Position numbers and translations under genes: made by a program | Notes under the pieces: model-generated | Seen by the model: the letters and a program-made list of their open reading frames with translations, nothing else | What the model was told of the DNA's origin: nothing | Databases searched by the model: none | From: Enterococcus canintestini | Lineage (GTDB): Bacteria; Bacillota; Bacilli; Lactobacillales; Enterococcaceae | Assembly (NCBI RefSeq): GCF_001885735.1 | Contig: NZ_JXKG01000019.1 | Span: forward strand, 1-45,090 | Direction: 5' to 3' | Length of the DNA stretch: 45,090 nt | Shown here: positions 7,845-16,895 of the stretch, in pieces | Numbering within the stretch: position 1 is the stretch's first letter | Layout: the number at the start of each line of letters is the position of its first letter

Positions 7845-8813
7845 TTATTGTTCAATAAAAGCTTTTAATTCTGCGGTTGTTAGTTGCCGGTTTTTGGCAA
7901 TTAGTAATTTTAAGCGGGCTTTTTGCGAATTAATGCTGTTGGCAAAAATAATACCCATTTTTTGTAATTGTGCACCACCGCCTTCATAATCATAAACAGC
8001 TTCTGCAATACCGTTAAAACAGCGGGAGACTAATACGATTGGAACTTTTTGTGCTAATAGTTTTTTCAATGGCGGAATGGTATCAGGGGGTAAGTTGCCA
8101 GCGCCTAATGCTTCAATGACAAGCCCATCAATGTTACTTTGAGCCAATGCTTCAAATAATTCTCCGTGCATCCCCGCATAAGCTTTTACAATTGGAATCA
8201 TCCCAGTGACGGTATCGACATCAATGTGAGTAGTTGGTAAAACTTCCTGCATAAAAATAATCCGACTTTTGGTAACCAAGCCAACTGGACCTAAAGTTGG
8301 GGTGCGAAAAGTTGCAACATTGGTTGTATGGGTTTTTGTCACATAACGAGCGGAATGAATTTCGTCATTCATCACTACTAAAACACCTTTTTCTTTGGCT
8401 TCATCGCAAGCGGCCACACGAATAGCGGTCACAAAATTATAAAGGCCATCGCTACCGAGTTCGTTACTAGATCGCATTGCCCCAGTAAGAACAATCGGTA
8501 ACAAGTTACCAATGGTAGTATCGAGGAAAAAAGCTGTTTCTTCTAACGTATCTGTACCGTGGGTAATAACCACACCATCATAACCACTTAATTTGGCATC
8601 TTGAATGCGTTCTTTTAGCTGCAACATTTCCACTGGCGTCATATGGGGACTAGGTAAATTAAAAATATCTTCTACCACTAAGTTGATATTAGCGGGAATT
8701 TCTAAATTGGCATCCATTAATGGATTGGCCACATCAGGGCTGACACCACCGGTTAAACGGTCTTCTTTCATAGCAATTGTGCCACCTGTGTGTAAGACTA
8801 ATAAATTTTTCAT
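7845..8813 (-). CDS. ansA: L-asparaginase, type I
   Basis: A 322-residue cytoplasmic-type asparaginase that converts Asn to Asp and ammonia. Two catalytic threonine motifs are visible: HTGGTIAMK (T12) and the T84-HGTD-88 block followed by TLEETAFFLD. No signal peptide. The length fits type I enzymes. The ATG has AAAGGAAA about 8 nt upstream on the minus strand. Single gene, convergent with the thioesterase cluster. Confidence 0.93.
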   Translation of the reverse strand: MKNLLVLHTGGTIAMKEDRLTGGVSPDVANPLMDANLEIPANINLVVEDIFNLPSPHMTPVEMLQLKERIQDAKLSGYDGVVITHGTDTLEETAFFLDTTIGNLLPIVLTGAMRSSNELGSDGLYNFVTAIRVAACDEAKEKGVLVVMNDEIHSARYVTKTHTTNVATFRTPTLGPVGLVTKSRIIFMQEVLPTTHIDVDTVTGMIPIVKAYAGMHGELFEALAQSNIDGLVIEALGAGNLPPDTIPPLKKLLAQKVPIVLVSRCFNGIAEAVYDYEGGGAQLQKMGIIFANSINSQKARLKLLIAKNRQLTTAELKAFIEQ

Positions 8814-8929
8814 ACTGCATTTCCTTTCATACTTTGAAATAGGAATAAGTTTTACAGTGTTTATTGTAGCGGATTGCTACTAGATAAACTAGAGCGAAAA
8901 AAGATATTTTGATTTTATAAAATAGAGAT

Positions 8930-8957
8930 TTGTCCACTCTTTGTGGTAAACTAAAAT
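8930..8957 (+). promoter_or_regulatory. Candidate promoter of the HAD gene
   Basis: TTGTCC (8930-8935), 16 nt, TAAAAT (8952-8957), some 25 nt before the ATG at 8983. Confidence 0.5.
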
Positions 8958-8982
8958 GTAGTAAAATGAAAAGGGATAGGAT

Positions 8983-9819
8983 ATGATTAAAGCAATTTTT
9001 TTTGATATAGATGGGACTCTTTTAGCCGATAATGGCAAAGTCTTATCCAGCACAAAAGAAGCCATTAAAAAAGCGCAGGCAAAAAATATTTACGTAGGTG
9101 TAGCGACTGGACGTGATCCAGTGAAGGTTAAAGAACTTTTAGATGACGTTGGTTTGGATATGTTTGTCACTTATAATGGCCAATTAGTTTACACGCCAAG
9201 ACAAACCATTTTTGCGCAATCGTTTAAGCCTGCTGTTTTAGAAGAGGTGACGCAGTTTGCGGATGCTCACAATCGCTCGATTAATTTTGGGACAAGAAAT
9301 GAAGTTGCTGGGAGTCGTTTGATGCGGATTGGTCAGTCTGCCGTTGTGCAGCGGCTAGCGCGTTTTATTCCCCGCCGGTTTCCGGTTAAAACGATGCAAA
9401 ATGTGATGCAAGCTGTCAGCTTTTATAAAAAAGATGATCATTATGAAAAGATGAGTATTTTAAATCAGCCAATCTACCAATGTATGATGTTAAGTCCTGA
9501 ATCTGAAACAGAGCTTTTGCAAAAAGAACTGCCTAATTGTGGTTTTCATCGTTCCAATTCTTTTTCAGTCGATATCGTGCCAAAAGGTGGCTCTAAGCTA
9601 AAAGGCATTGAAGTCTTTTTGCAACATAAAGGGATTGCGGTATCTGAAGCGATGGCTTTTGGTGATCACTACAACGATATTTCAATGTTAAAAGGCGTAG
9701 GAATTGGTGTGGCGATGGGAAATGCCAAACGAATCACAAAAGAAGCAGCAAGCTACGTCACAGATACCAATAACCACAATGGAATCGCACAAGCATTGCG
9801 CTATTATCATATTATCTAA
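8983..9819 (+). CDS. HAD hydrolase, Cof subfamily (sugar/nucleotide phosphatase)
   Basis: A 278-residue Cof-type (IIB) HAD phosphatase. Motif I is FFDIDGTLL (nucleophile D8, D10). Motif II is the VATGR block near residue 41. A cap domain fills about 80-190. Motif IV is GDHYNDISML. Family members hydrolyse small phosphates such as sugar phosphates or flavin precursors; the exact substrate cannot be read from the sequence. GGGATAGGA precedes the ATG. The next gene starts 33 nt later and is probably co-transcribed. Confidence 0.9.
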   Translation: MIKAIFFDIDGTLLADNGKVLSSTKEAIKKAQAKNIYVGVATGRDPVKVKELLDDVGLDMFVTYNGQLVYTPRQTIFAQSFKPAVLEEVTQFADAHNRSINFGTRNEVAGSRLMRIGQSAVVQRLARFIPRRFPVKTMQNVMQAVSFYKKDDHYEKMSILNQPIYQCMMLSPESETELLQKELPNCGFHRSNSFSVDIVPKGGSKLKGIEVFLQHKGIAVSEAMAFGDHYNDISMLKGVGIGVAMGNAKRITKEAASYVTDTNNHNGIAQALRYYHII

Positions 9820-9852
9820 TAAGAGTAAGCAAATGAGTAGGAGTTTCAGTCG

Positions 9853-10374
9853 ATGACAAAACCGTATGAGATGGCCCAAGAATTTCATCAAATTTTTGAT
9901 GCGCGCATTCCCCAGACACCGACGGCTTTTTCTTTAGAAGAAGCGACATTTCGCGCGGGCTTTAAAATAGAAGAATTAATTGAATTTTTATATGCAAGTA
10001 CCCAAGACGAAGAAAAATTTCAGCTAGCTGTAAAAAAACTTCATGATGAAGTTGACACGGCAGTCCATAAAATTTTAACAAAATCTCGTGATAAAAAACA
10101 TTCTGACACGCTAGTCGGGCAGGTGGATGCCTTAGTCGATTTACTTTATTTAACTTATGGTTCATTTGCGTTAATGGGAATTGACCCCGAACCGATGATG
10201 GAAATTGTCCATGAGGCTAATATGAAAAAACTTTTTCCAGATGGGAAACCACATTATGATCCAATCACAAATAAAGTGTTAAAACCGGCAAACTGGCAAG
10301 CTTTATATGCCCCAGAAGCAAAAATTGCAGCGGAATTAGAACGACAAAAAAACAGCGCTAAACGTGAAAACTGA
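9853..10374 (+). CDS. MazG/PRA-PH-like pyrophosphohydrolase
   Basis: A 173-residue protein of the all-alpha NTP pyrophosphohydrolase superfamily, resembling phosphoribosyl-ATP pyrophosphohydrolase-like proteins of Firmicutes. The metal-binding pattern is visible as FKIEELIEFL (E-E-x-x-E type) and DEVDTAV ... VDALVDLLYLTYG. The tail VHEANMKKLFPDGKPHYDP ... KPANW is typical of this subgroup. It probably hydrolyses a nucleoside triphosphate or related nucleotide. No his genes are nearby, so a histidine role is unlikely. Placed behind a HAD phosphatase, suggesting nucleotide or metabolite clean-up (inference). Confidence 0.75.
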   Translation: MTKPYEMAQEFHQIFDARIPQTPTAFSLEEATFRAGFKIEELIEFLYASTQDEEKFQLAVKKLHDEVDTAVHKILTKSRDKKHSDTLVGQVDALVDLLYLTYGSFALMGIDPEPMMEIVHEANMKKLFPDGKPHYDPITNKVLKPANWQALYAPEAKIAAELERQKNSAKREN

Positions 10375-10380
10375 GCCGAC

Positions 10381-10416
10381 CCCCAAAAGTTAGACCAAAA
10401 AGTCTAACTTTTGGGG
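10381..10416. terminator. Bidirectional terminator
   Basis: Perfect 15-bp stem CCCCAAAAGTTAGAC / GTCTAACTTTTGGGG (10381-10395 and 10402-10416) between convergent genes, the pyrophosphohydrolase (plus) and aspartate kinase (minus). Confidence 0.8.
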
Positions 10417-10455
10417 TTACTTCACTAATTTACGTTTGGTGCTGTTTTTTTTTAC

Positions 10456-11808
10456 TTAGTCAAAAAAAGTATAATAAAGAGTCCGAATAGCGAGTTTTTC
10501 TTGTTCTTTATGAATGCCAAACATAATACTAACTTCAGATGATCCCTGGTTAATCATTTCCAAGTTGATTTTTTTGCGGGCTAAAGCAGCGGTGCTTTCA
10601 GCAGTACAACCTACTCGTTGGCGCATGCCTTCTCCTACGACCATAATCATCGAAAGGTCATGGGTGATGCGTAATTCATCAGGATCAATTTCATAAGCTA
10701 GCGTACGTAGCAATTCTTCTTCTAATGTTTTATCCAATTGATTGGCCCGTAAGACAATTGAAATATCATCAATTCCAGAAGGCATATGTTCATAACTTAA
10801 GCCAAAATCTTCTAAAATACTTAAAACCCGGCGCGTAAAACCAATCTCTCTATTCATCAAATATTTATTAATATAGATCATAGTAAAGCCTTCATCACTA
10901 GCAATTCCTACGACCGGATTGTCGGTTGCATGACGGGAATTGGTGATTTTTGTCCCTTGGCAATGGGGATTGTTAGTATTTTTGATGACAACGGGAATTT
11001 TAGCCCGATAAGATGGCATGAGCGCTTCGTCGTGGAAAACGGTAAAACCAGCATAGGCTAATTCACGCATTTCGCGATAAGTTAACTCTTTGATAATTTC
11101 TGGTTTATGAATATAGCCAGGATGGGCCGCATAAATACCATCAACGTCGGTGAAATTTTCATATAAATCAGCTTTTACCCCAGCAGCGACAATCGAGCCG
11201 GTAATATCAGAACCACCTCGAGAAAAAGTACAGACTTGACCGCCTTCTGTGTAACCAAAAAAACCAGGGATAATTAAGATCTCTTTTGTATCGGCCCACT
11301 GTTTCATTTTTTGATAAGCTTTAAATAAAATCCGCGCATTTCCCGGTTCACTGGAAACGATAATGCCAAAATCTTTAGGATTAACATAGCGGGCATTCAT
11401 GCCTTTAGCCTGTAAAATACCGGCGATTAATTTGGCGTTATTATCTTCTCCGCTAGCAACGATCTCATCTTTTAAAAATTCATTGCCTGCCACAGGAAGA
11501 GAGGCCAATTTTTCTAAATGTGTTTTAATCTCTACCAAGATTCTTTCATCGACATGAAATGCTTTAGCAATCGATTGATACCGTTCAACAATTGTTGCAA
11601 TTAAATCACCAACATCAAGACCTTTTATTTTGGCTTCATAAAACGCAATCAGGTGGTCAGTCACTTTAGTATCTTCTTGGTCCCGTTTACCAGGAGCAGA
11701 TACTACCACGAATTTTCTAGTTGGATCAGCGCCAATAATTTCGATGACTTTTTGAACTTGCTGGGCAGAAGCCAGTGAACTTCCGCCAAATTTCACTACT
11801 TTCATCAT
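10456..11808 (-). CDS. Aspartate kinase (class III, YclM-like)
   Basis: A 450-residue monofunctional aspartokinase, the first step from Asp to Lys, Met, Thr and diaminopimelate. KFGGSSLA at the N-terminus is the kinase signature. FSRGGSDITGS and the YENFTDVDG block complete the amino-acid kinase domain (about 1-290). Two ACT-type regulatory regions fill the C-terminus (IYINKYLMNREIGF and IMVVGEG...). The length and single-ORF layout fit class III enzymes rather than the alpha/beta type. Two ATG codons stand in tandem (11808 and 11805); AGGAG suits either. A hairpin at 11834-11864 precedes the ribosome binding site. I see no lysine riboswitch signature. Confidence 0.92.
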   Translation of the reverse strand: MMKVVKFGGSSLASAQQVQKVIEIIGADPTRKFVVVSAPGKRDQEDTKVTDHLIAFYEAKIKGLDVGDLIATIVERYQSIAKAFHVDERILVEIKTHLEKLASLPVAGNEFLKDEIVASGEDNNAKLIAGILQAKGMNARYVNPKDFGIIVSSEPGNARILFKAYQKMKQWADTKEILIIPGFFGYTEGGQVCTFSRGGSDITGSIVAAGVKADLYENFTDVDGIYAAHPGYIHKPEIIKELTYREMRELAYAGFTVFHDEALMPSYRAKIPVVIKNTNNPHCQGTKITNSRHATDNPVVGIASDEGFTMIYINKYLMNREIGFTRRVLSILEDFGLSYEHMPSGIDDISIVLRANQLDKTLEEELLRTLAYEIDPDELRITHDLSMIMVVGEGMRQRVGCTAESTAALARKKINLEMINQGSSEVSIMFGIHKEQEKLAIRTLYYTFFD

Positions 11809-11833
11809 AGTATCTCCTTTTTTAGTTGTTTTA

Positions 11834-11864
11834 GTAGCAAATGATAAAATAACCGATTTGCTAC
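11834..11864 (-). promoter_or_regulatory. Hairpin in the aspartate kinase leader
   Basis: Perfect 9-bp arms GTAGCAAAT / ATTTGCTAC (11834-11842 and 11856-11864) lie about 15 nt upstream of the ribosome binding site on the minus strand. No U-run follows, so it is not a standard terminator. It could affect translation or mRNA stability. Confidence 0.4.
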
Positions 11865-12136
11865 ATTTTACAGTGCCGTTTTATTTCGTAAAGCAAAGCG
11901 AGTTTACTAACCAATAAAATCGCATTTAAGTGTTAGGCTGTAATTATTTCTTATAAGGTTACAAAAATCTGCTCTAAAAAGCAAGGTTTATTGCTAAATG
12001 GCTCACAAACTAAAATTATCAAAAAAAGATTTTTAAGAGTTTATAAAGAGTTTTTTTGTCCAGCGCTTGTGAAAACCGACTTCTGAAAAAAATTGTAAAG
12101 ATTTTGCTATTCTTTAGTGCCAGTCTTTTTTCTTTG

Positions 12137-12145
12137 TGTTATAAT
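12137..12145 (+). promoter_or_regulatory. Extended -10 promoter of ezrA
   Basis: TGTTATAAT is a perfect extended -10 about 135 nt before the ezrA start. No good -35 is present. A second TATAAT lies at 12241-12246, closer to the gene. Between them an inverted repeat AATACTATA / TATAGTATT (12183-12191 and 12202-12210) could fold in the leader. Confidence 0.55.
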
Positions 12146-12280
12146 CTAGCGTAGATGTCTTCTGGACTGATTGTCATTGTTCAATACTATAGTAGAAAAA
12201 TTATAGTATTTTAGATAAGAAAAAAAGCTGTCAGGCAGCATATAATACTGATATTTATTTTGAAAGTGGAGGAACCATCA

Positions 12281-14005
12281 ATGGGAAGTAGTAATGTAGT
12301 CATTGGAATAGTCATCGCCATTATTGTGGTGGCAGCGATCTTGTATCTGATCAGTTATTTCATGAGAAAGAAAAATCAGGAACGCTTACAAGCACTAGAA
12401 GATCGTAGGGAGAAGCTTTTTGATCTACCGGTCTTAGAAGAAGTTGACGATGTTAAGAAGATGCATTTGGTGGGACAAAGCCAAAATACTTTCCGGGAAT
12501 GGAATCAAAAATGGAATGATATCTCTACTTCTTCTTTTGCAGAACTTGAAAGTCAAATTTTCGAAGTTGAAAGTTTAAATGAAACATTCCGTTTCTTTAA
12601 AGCTAAAAACGCGATTGTCGATGCAGAACAAACCATGGATACAATGGAAAAAGAAGTGGCAGAGATTCGCGATGGCTTAAAAGAATTACGCGAAAGCGAA
12701 GAACGCAATTCACTAGAAGTTCAAAAAGCTTTGGATGTTTATGAAGACTTGAAGAAGAACTTGCGGGAGCAAGGGGAAGAATTCGGTCCTGCTTATTCAG
12801 AGTTACAAAAGCAAATTAAAAATATCGAAATTGAATTTACTCAGTTTGTAACATTAAATACTTCAGGGGATCCCGTTGAAGCGCGGGAAGTCTTAGATAG
12901 TGCTGAAAAACATACTTATGAGTTAGAAGATCGGATGAAACGCATCCCAGCGGCTTACGAAGAATTAAATAAAACTTTCCCAGATCAATTAAAAGAAATT
13001 CAAGATGGTTACAAAAAACTTTTAGAAGATCATTACGTTTTCCCAGAAGAAAACTTCCAAGCAGAAATTGACCGTGTGAAAAAACGTGTCGAAACGTCAA
13101 TGGGAGATTTAGAAAAAACAGAAGTTGATACTGTCGAAGTTGCTAATCGTGACACAGCCAGTGGCATTGACTCACTTTACAATGTGATGGAACGTGAAAT
13201 TAATGCGCGTCGTTACGTGGTTAAAAATAAACCTGTAATTGCCGATTATATTACCCATGCGCACCGCAACAACCATCAATTAATGATTGAAATTGACCAT
13301 ACTGCTCAAAGTTATACTTTAAATCATAATGAATTAGGTCGCGTTCGTGGTTTCCAAAGTGAAATTGATGAATTGACGAAACAAAATAAAGCGTTAGAAC
13401 CAAAAATGGACGCTCATGAAATTCCATTTTCTGAAGTACAAGCTTTTTATAAAGATGCTTACAAAATTTTAGATGATTTAGAAAATCAACAAGTTGAAAT
13501 TGACAATGAATTAAGAGAATTACGTAAGGGTGAAAAAGTTGCCCAAGAAAAAGTGGAACAATTTGAATTCCAATTACGCAATTTAAAACGCTTTGTGGAA
13601 AAACAACGCTTACCAGGTTTACCAAATGATTACTTGGAATCTTTCTTTATGGCAACTGACCGAGTAGAAGATTTAGGGAAAGCCTTAAATAAAATTCGCG
13701 TCAACATGGAAGATGTAAACAAAATCATGAAAAACTGTGAAGCTGACATTAAAGAGTTAGATACTCGAACTCATGACTTAGTAGATGCAGCGGCCTTAAC
13801 TGAACAAATGATGCAATATGCTAATCGCTATCGGCATTCACATGCTGAAATTAAAGCTGCCATTGAAGGTTCATTAGAACTATTTAACAAAGAATACCGT
13901 TACCAAGACGCTTTAGACGAAATTGGTGCGGCCTTAGAACGAGTTGAACCAGGTGCTTTCAAACGAATTGAAAACTTCTACTTCAAAAATCGCGATTTAG
14001 TCTAA
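12281..14005 (+). CDS. ezrA: Septation ring formation regulator EzrA
   Basis: A 574-residue membrane-anchored division protein that limits FtsZ ring formation away from midcell and supports septation. A single N-terminal transmembrane helix (about residues 5-28) is followed by basic MRKK, and then by a long alpha-helical, Glu/Lys-rich, spectrin-like region to the C-terminus. The length matches Firmicutes EzrA. GTGGAGG sits 8 nt before the chosen ATG; an in-frame ATG at 12260 is upstream of that site. Monocistronic, ending in a clear terminator. Confidence 0.95.
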   Translation: MGSSNVVIGIVIAIIVVAAILYLISYFMRKKNQERLQALEDRREKLFDLPVLEEVDDVKKMHLVGQSQNTFREWNQKWNDISTSSFAELESQIFEVESLNETFRFFKAKNAIVDAEQTMDTMEKEVAEIRDGLKELRESEERNSLEVQKALDVYEDLKKNLREQGEEFGPAYSELQKQIKNIEIEFTQFVTLNTSGDPVEAREVLDSAEKHTYELEDRMKRIPAAYEELNKTFPDQLKEIQDGYKKLLEDHYVFPEENFQAEIDRVKKRVETSMGDLEKTEVDTVEVANRDTASGIDSLYNVMEREINARRYVVKNKPVIADYITHAHRNNHQLMIEIDHTAQSYTLNHNELGRVRGFQSEIDELTKQNKALEPKMDAHEIPFSEVQAFYKDAYKILDDLENQQVEIDNELRELRKGEKVAQEKVEQFEFQLRNLKRFVEKQRLPGLPNDYLESFFMATDRVEDLGKALNKIRVNMEDVNKIMKNCEADIKELDTRTHDLVDAAALTEQMMQYANRYRHSHAEIKAAIEGSLELFNKEYRYQDALDEIGAALERVEPGAFKRIENFYFKNRDLV

Positions 14006-14007
14006 GG

Positions 14008-14037
14008 AAAAGCGAGTCCAACTGGGCTCGCTTTTTT
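14008..14037 (+). terminator. ezrA terminator
   Basis: A 12-bp stem AAAAGCGAGTCC / GGGCTCGCTTTT (14008-14019 and 14024-14035, one G-U) with loop AACT and a T-run. Confidence 0.9.
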
Positions 14038-14161
14038 CTTTACAATGGAAGTTTTTTATAAATAAAAAAGATAAGCTAAAAAGAGCTTCAAAGCTAAACG
14101 ACCAGTTAATTTTTCTTAGTTGAGAAAAACCGCTCTTTAGGAAAACATAAAGTATGTTACC

Positions 14162-14190
14162 TTGAAACAAAACCTATGTCCGTTTATAAT
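14162..14190 (+). promoter_or_regulatory. Promoter of the desulfurase-thiI operon
   Basis: TTGAAA (14162-14167), 17-nt spacer, TATAAT (14185-14190), 32 nt before the ATG. Near consensus. Confidence 0.8.
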
Positions 14191-14222
14191 AGGAAAGAAT
14201 TTGAAAAGGGGAGTTTTTTTTC

Positions 14223-15365
14223 ATGATCTATTTTGATAACAGTGCAACAACCGCTATTGCGCCACTTGCATTGGATGCATATATGAAGACGAGTCAACGT
14301 ATTATTGGAAATCCTTCTAGTCTACACGATTTAGGTACACAGGCTAATCGTTTATTGCAACAAGCACGTAAACAAATTGCCGATTTGTTATCAGTAGATG
14401 CAGGAGAAATTTATTTTACTTCGGGCGGAACAGAAGGAGATAATTGGGTTTTAAAAGGTACTGCTCTTGATAAAAAGGAATTTGGTCGCCATATTATTAT
14501 CTCTAGTGTCGAGCATCCGGCTGTGAGTGAAACCGCAGCTCAACTGGCTGAAAATGGCTTTGAAGTTAGTGTGGCACCGGTCGGAAAAGATGGTTTAGTC
14601 GACGTGATGAAATTAAAAGAATTGATCCGTAAAGACACTATTTTAGTTTCTGTGATGGCGGTGAATAACGAAGTCGGAGCAATCCAACCAATTGAAGCTA
14701 TTAGTGCTGTCTTAGCCGATTATCCTAAAATTCATTTTCATGTCGATGCTGTGCAAGCAATCGGTAAAGTCCCACAAGAAAAATGGCTGACTTCACGGGT
14801 AGATTTTGCTACTTTTTCAGCGCATAAATTTCATGGTCCCCGGGGCGTAGGTTTTATTTTTTGGCGTAAAGGTCGCCGTATCGCGCCACTATTAACCGGC
14901 GGAGGACAAGAAAATAATCAACGGAGTGGGACAGAAAATGTCGCCGGAATTGTAGCGACTGCTAAAGCACTACGTTTAACACTTGAAAAAAAAGCAGAGC
15001 GACCAGATCATGTTGCAACATTACGGAAATATTTATTTGAAGCCTTAGCAAAATATGAAAAAGTAACAATTTTTAGTGGTGAAAAAGAGTATGCGCCACA
15101 TATTTTATGTTTTGGGATTAAAGATATTCGTGGTGAAGTTTTAGTTCATGCTTTAGAGGAAAAACAAATTTATGTTTCCACCACAAGTGCTTGTTCGAGT
15201 CGAAAACATGTAGCAAGTAGTACATTACATGCGATGAATGTGCCAAGTAATCTTGCGACAACTGCAATTCGGGTTAGTCTGGATGAAAATAATACTATGG
15301 CAGAAGTTGAACAATTTTTAATTATCTTTCATCAACTATACCAAAAATTTAGTAAAATCAATTAA
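14223..15365 (+). CDS. Cysteine desulfurase (NifS/IscS family) serving ThiI
   Basis: A 380-residue PLP enzyme that takes sulfur from cysteine as a protein persulfide. Seen: YFDNSATT at the N-terminus, [17 protein letters not shown], the PLP lysine K202 in [14 protein letters not shown], and the active cysteine C324 in TSACSSRK. Its stop lies 17 nt before thiI, the conserved Firmicutes pairing in which the desulfurase hands sulfur to ThiI for 4-thiouridine. This suggests a dedicated NifZ-like role rather than general Fe-S assembly. GGGGAG precedes the ATG. Confidence 0.93.
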   Translation: MIYFDNSATTAIAPLALDAYMKTSQRIIGNPSSLHDLGTQANRLLQQARKQIADLLSVDAGEIYFTSGGTEGDNWVLKGTALDKKEFGRHIIISSVEHPAVSETAAQLAENGFEVSVAPVGKDGLVDVMKLKELIRKDTILVSVMAVNNEVGAIQPIEAISAVLADYPKIHFHVDAVQAIGKVPQEKWLTSRVDFATFSAHKFHGPRGVGFIFWRKGRRIAPLLTGGGQENNQRSGTENVAGIVATAKALRLTLEKKAERPDHVATLRKYLFEALAKYEKVTIFSGEKEYAPHILCFGIKDIRGEVLVHALEEKQIYVSTTSACSSRKHVASSTLHAMNVPSNLATTAIRVSLDENNTMAEVEQFLIIFHQLYQKFSKIN

Positions 15366-15382
15366 TAGACAGGAGTTTTATT

Positions 15383-16594
15383 GTGAATTACACAGAAATT
15401 ATGGTTCGCTATGGTGAGCTTTCAACTAAAGGCAAAAACCGGCGTAGCTTTATTATGCAATTAGCAGAGAATGTTAAAAGTGCATTGGCTGCTTATCCTA
15501 ACTTAAAAATTGACGCGCAACGGGATCGGATGCATATCTTATTAAACGGCGAAGATAGCACGCCTGTAATTGAACGTTTACAAAAAGTTTTCGGTATTCA
15601 AAATTTTTCCCCTAGTTTACGGGTTGAAAAAAATCTAGCTGCTATTAAAGACGGAATTGCAGAAATCATGGCTTATGCTTATACGGGGCATGAGACCTTT
15701 AAAATTAATGCGAAACGTTCTGATCACGATTTTGAATTGACGAGTAATGAATTAAATCAAACATTAGGTAGCTATGTTTTTTCTTTGTATCCGGATATTA
15801 AAGTACAAATGAAAATGCCAGATATTAATTTACGCGTAGAAATTCGTTTAGATGGCGTTTATTTATCATACGAAACGATTAAAGGTGCCGGGGGTTTGCC
15901 AGTCGGAACAAGCGGCAAGGGCATGTTAATGCTTTCTGGTGGCATCGATTCACCAGTAGCTGGATATTTAGCGATGAAACGCGGGGTGGAAATTGAAGCC
16001 GTCCATTTTGCTAGTCCACCTTATACAAGTGAACAAGCGCTGCAAAAAGCGAAGGATTTAACCGAAAAATTAACACCTTATGGCGGCAATATTCAATTTA
16101 TTGAAGTTCCTTTTACAGAAATTCAAGAAGAAATCAAAAAGAACGTTCCCCAAGGTTATTGGATGACGTTAACTAGACGAATGATGTTACGTTTAACAGA
16201 TGCTATTCGTGAGGCACGTAAAGGTTTAGTTATCATTAATGGTGAGTCATTAGGTCAAGTTGCTTCGCAAACACTACAAAGTATGGTTGCGATTAATGAA
16301 GTCTCAACTACCCCAATTATCCGTCCTGTTGTTACAATGGATAAATTGGAAATTATAGAGATTGCTCAGGCCATTGATACTTTTGAGTTGGCAATTCAAC
16401 CCTTTGAAGATTGCTGTACTATTTTTGCACCACCACAACCCAAAACACGTCCGAATTTAGACAAAGTACATCATTATGAGAAAGCATTAGATATTGATGG
16501 TATGATTACCCGTGCTTTAAGTGGTTTGAAAATCGAAGAAATCACTCCGAATGCAACGGATGAAAAAGAAGCAGAATTTGCGGATTTATTATAG
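15383..16594 (+). CDS. thiI: tRNA 4-thiouridine synthase ThiI
   Basis: A 403-residue enzyme that adenylates U8 of tRNA and inserts sulfur to give s4U, a near-UV sensor base. It has an N-terminal ferredoxin-like and THUMP region (about 1-165), the PP-loop S185-GGIDS-190, and [11 protein letters not shown] for substrate binding. There is no C-terminal rhodanese domain, as usual in Firmicutes, so sulfur must come from the upstream desulfurase. The start is GTG with AGGAG 7 nt upstream. Followed by two hairpins that can end the operon. Confidence 0.95.
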   Translation: MNYTEIMVRYGELSTKGKNRRSFIMQLAENVKSALAAYPNLKIDAQRDRMHILLNGEDSTPVIERLQKVFGIQNFSPSLRVEKNLAAIKDGIAEIMAYAYTGHETFKINAKRSDHDFELTSNELNQTLGSYVFSLYPDIKVQMKMPDINLRVEIRLDGVYLSYETIKGAGGLPVGTSGKGMLMLSGGIDSPVAGYLAMKRGVEIEAVHFASPPYTSEQALQKAKDLTEKLTPYGGNIQFIEVPFTEIQEEIKKNVPQGYWMTLTRRMMLRLTDAIREARKGLVIINGESLGQVASQTLQSMVAINEVSTTPIIRPVVTMDKLEIIEIAQAIDTFELAIQPFEDCCTIFAPPQPKTRPNLDKVHHYEKALDIDGMITRALSGLKIEEITPNATDEKEAEFADLL

Positions 16595-16597
16595 ATG

Positions 16598-16643
16598 AAA
16601 TTTACTGTAAAATCGGTTGAAGTCGGTTTTCTTTAGTAAATTT
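16598..16643 (+). terminator. Interrupted hairpin after thiI
   Basis: AAATTTACT / AGTAAATTT (16598-16606 and 16635-16643) encloses a second stem AAAATCG / CGGTTTT. A long interrupted hairpin starting 4 nt after the stop; no U-tract follows, so it may protect the 3' end rather than terminate. Confidence 0.5.
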
Positions 16644-16659
16644 GAATAAGGAAACCTTA

Positions 16660-16697
16660 AAGGAGATGTGACAAAAGTCTTGTTACATCTCCTTTTT
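16660..16697 (+). terminator. Terminator of the desulfurase-thiI operon
   Basis: A 15-bp stem (16660-16674 and 16680-16694, one G-U) with loop AAGTC, followed by TTTTT. Confidence 0.88.
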
Positions 16698-16707
16698 CCG
16701 AATAAAC

Positions 16708-16736
16708 GTTGTGACAGAAGCAGCTCTGGTCACAAC
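16708..16736. repeat. Inverted repeat upstream of rex
   Basis: GTTGTGAC ... GTCACAAC (16708-16715 and 16729-16736), extendable by AGA/TCT with one bulge. The outer half-sites TTGTGA and TCACAA resemble Rex operator halves, but they are 15 nt apart, whereas Rex sites have only a few bases between them. It could be a stem-loop or an unusual regulatory site. Confidence 0.4.
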
Positions 16737-16771
16737 CTCTAGTGAAAACCAATTGTTTACATGCTAGAAAG

Positions 16772-16799
16772 TTGAATTCGGTTTCTTTACTGCTAAAAT
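16772..16799 (+). promoter_or_regulatory. rex promoter
   Basis: TTGAAT (16772-16777), 16 nt, TAAAAT (16794-16799) with TGC before it, an extended -10. About 95 nt before the rex start. Confidence 0.6.
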
Positions 16800-16895
16800 A
16801 ATATTCAATAAATGGTTATTCGACTAAAATAACTTGCGAGCTACAGGTAGGCATGATAAACTTACTATGTGAAAAAACGAACAAAGGAGCCAATT

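Noticed and set aside
11865-12100. Lysine riboswitch upstream of aspartate kinase
   Set aside because: I could not find the conserved L-box sequence blocks on the minus strand; only a simple hairpin is present.
16869-16895. Longer Rex with a GTG start at 16869
   Set aside because: No ribosome binding site before it, whereas AAAGGAG sits 7 nt before the ATG at 16896, which also gives the usual family length.
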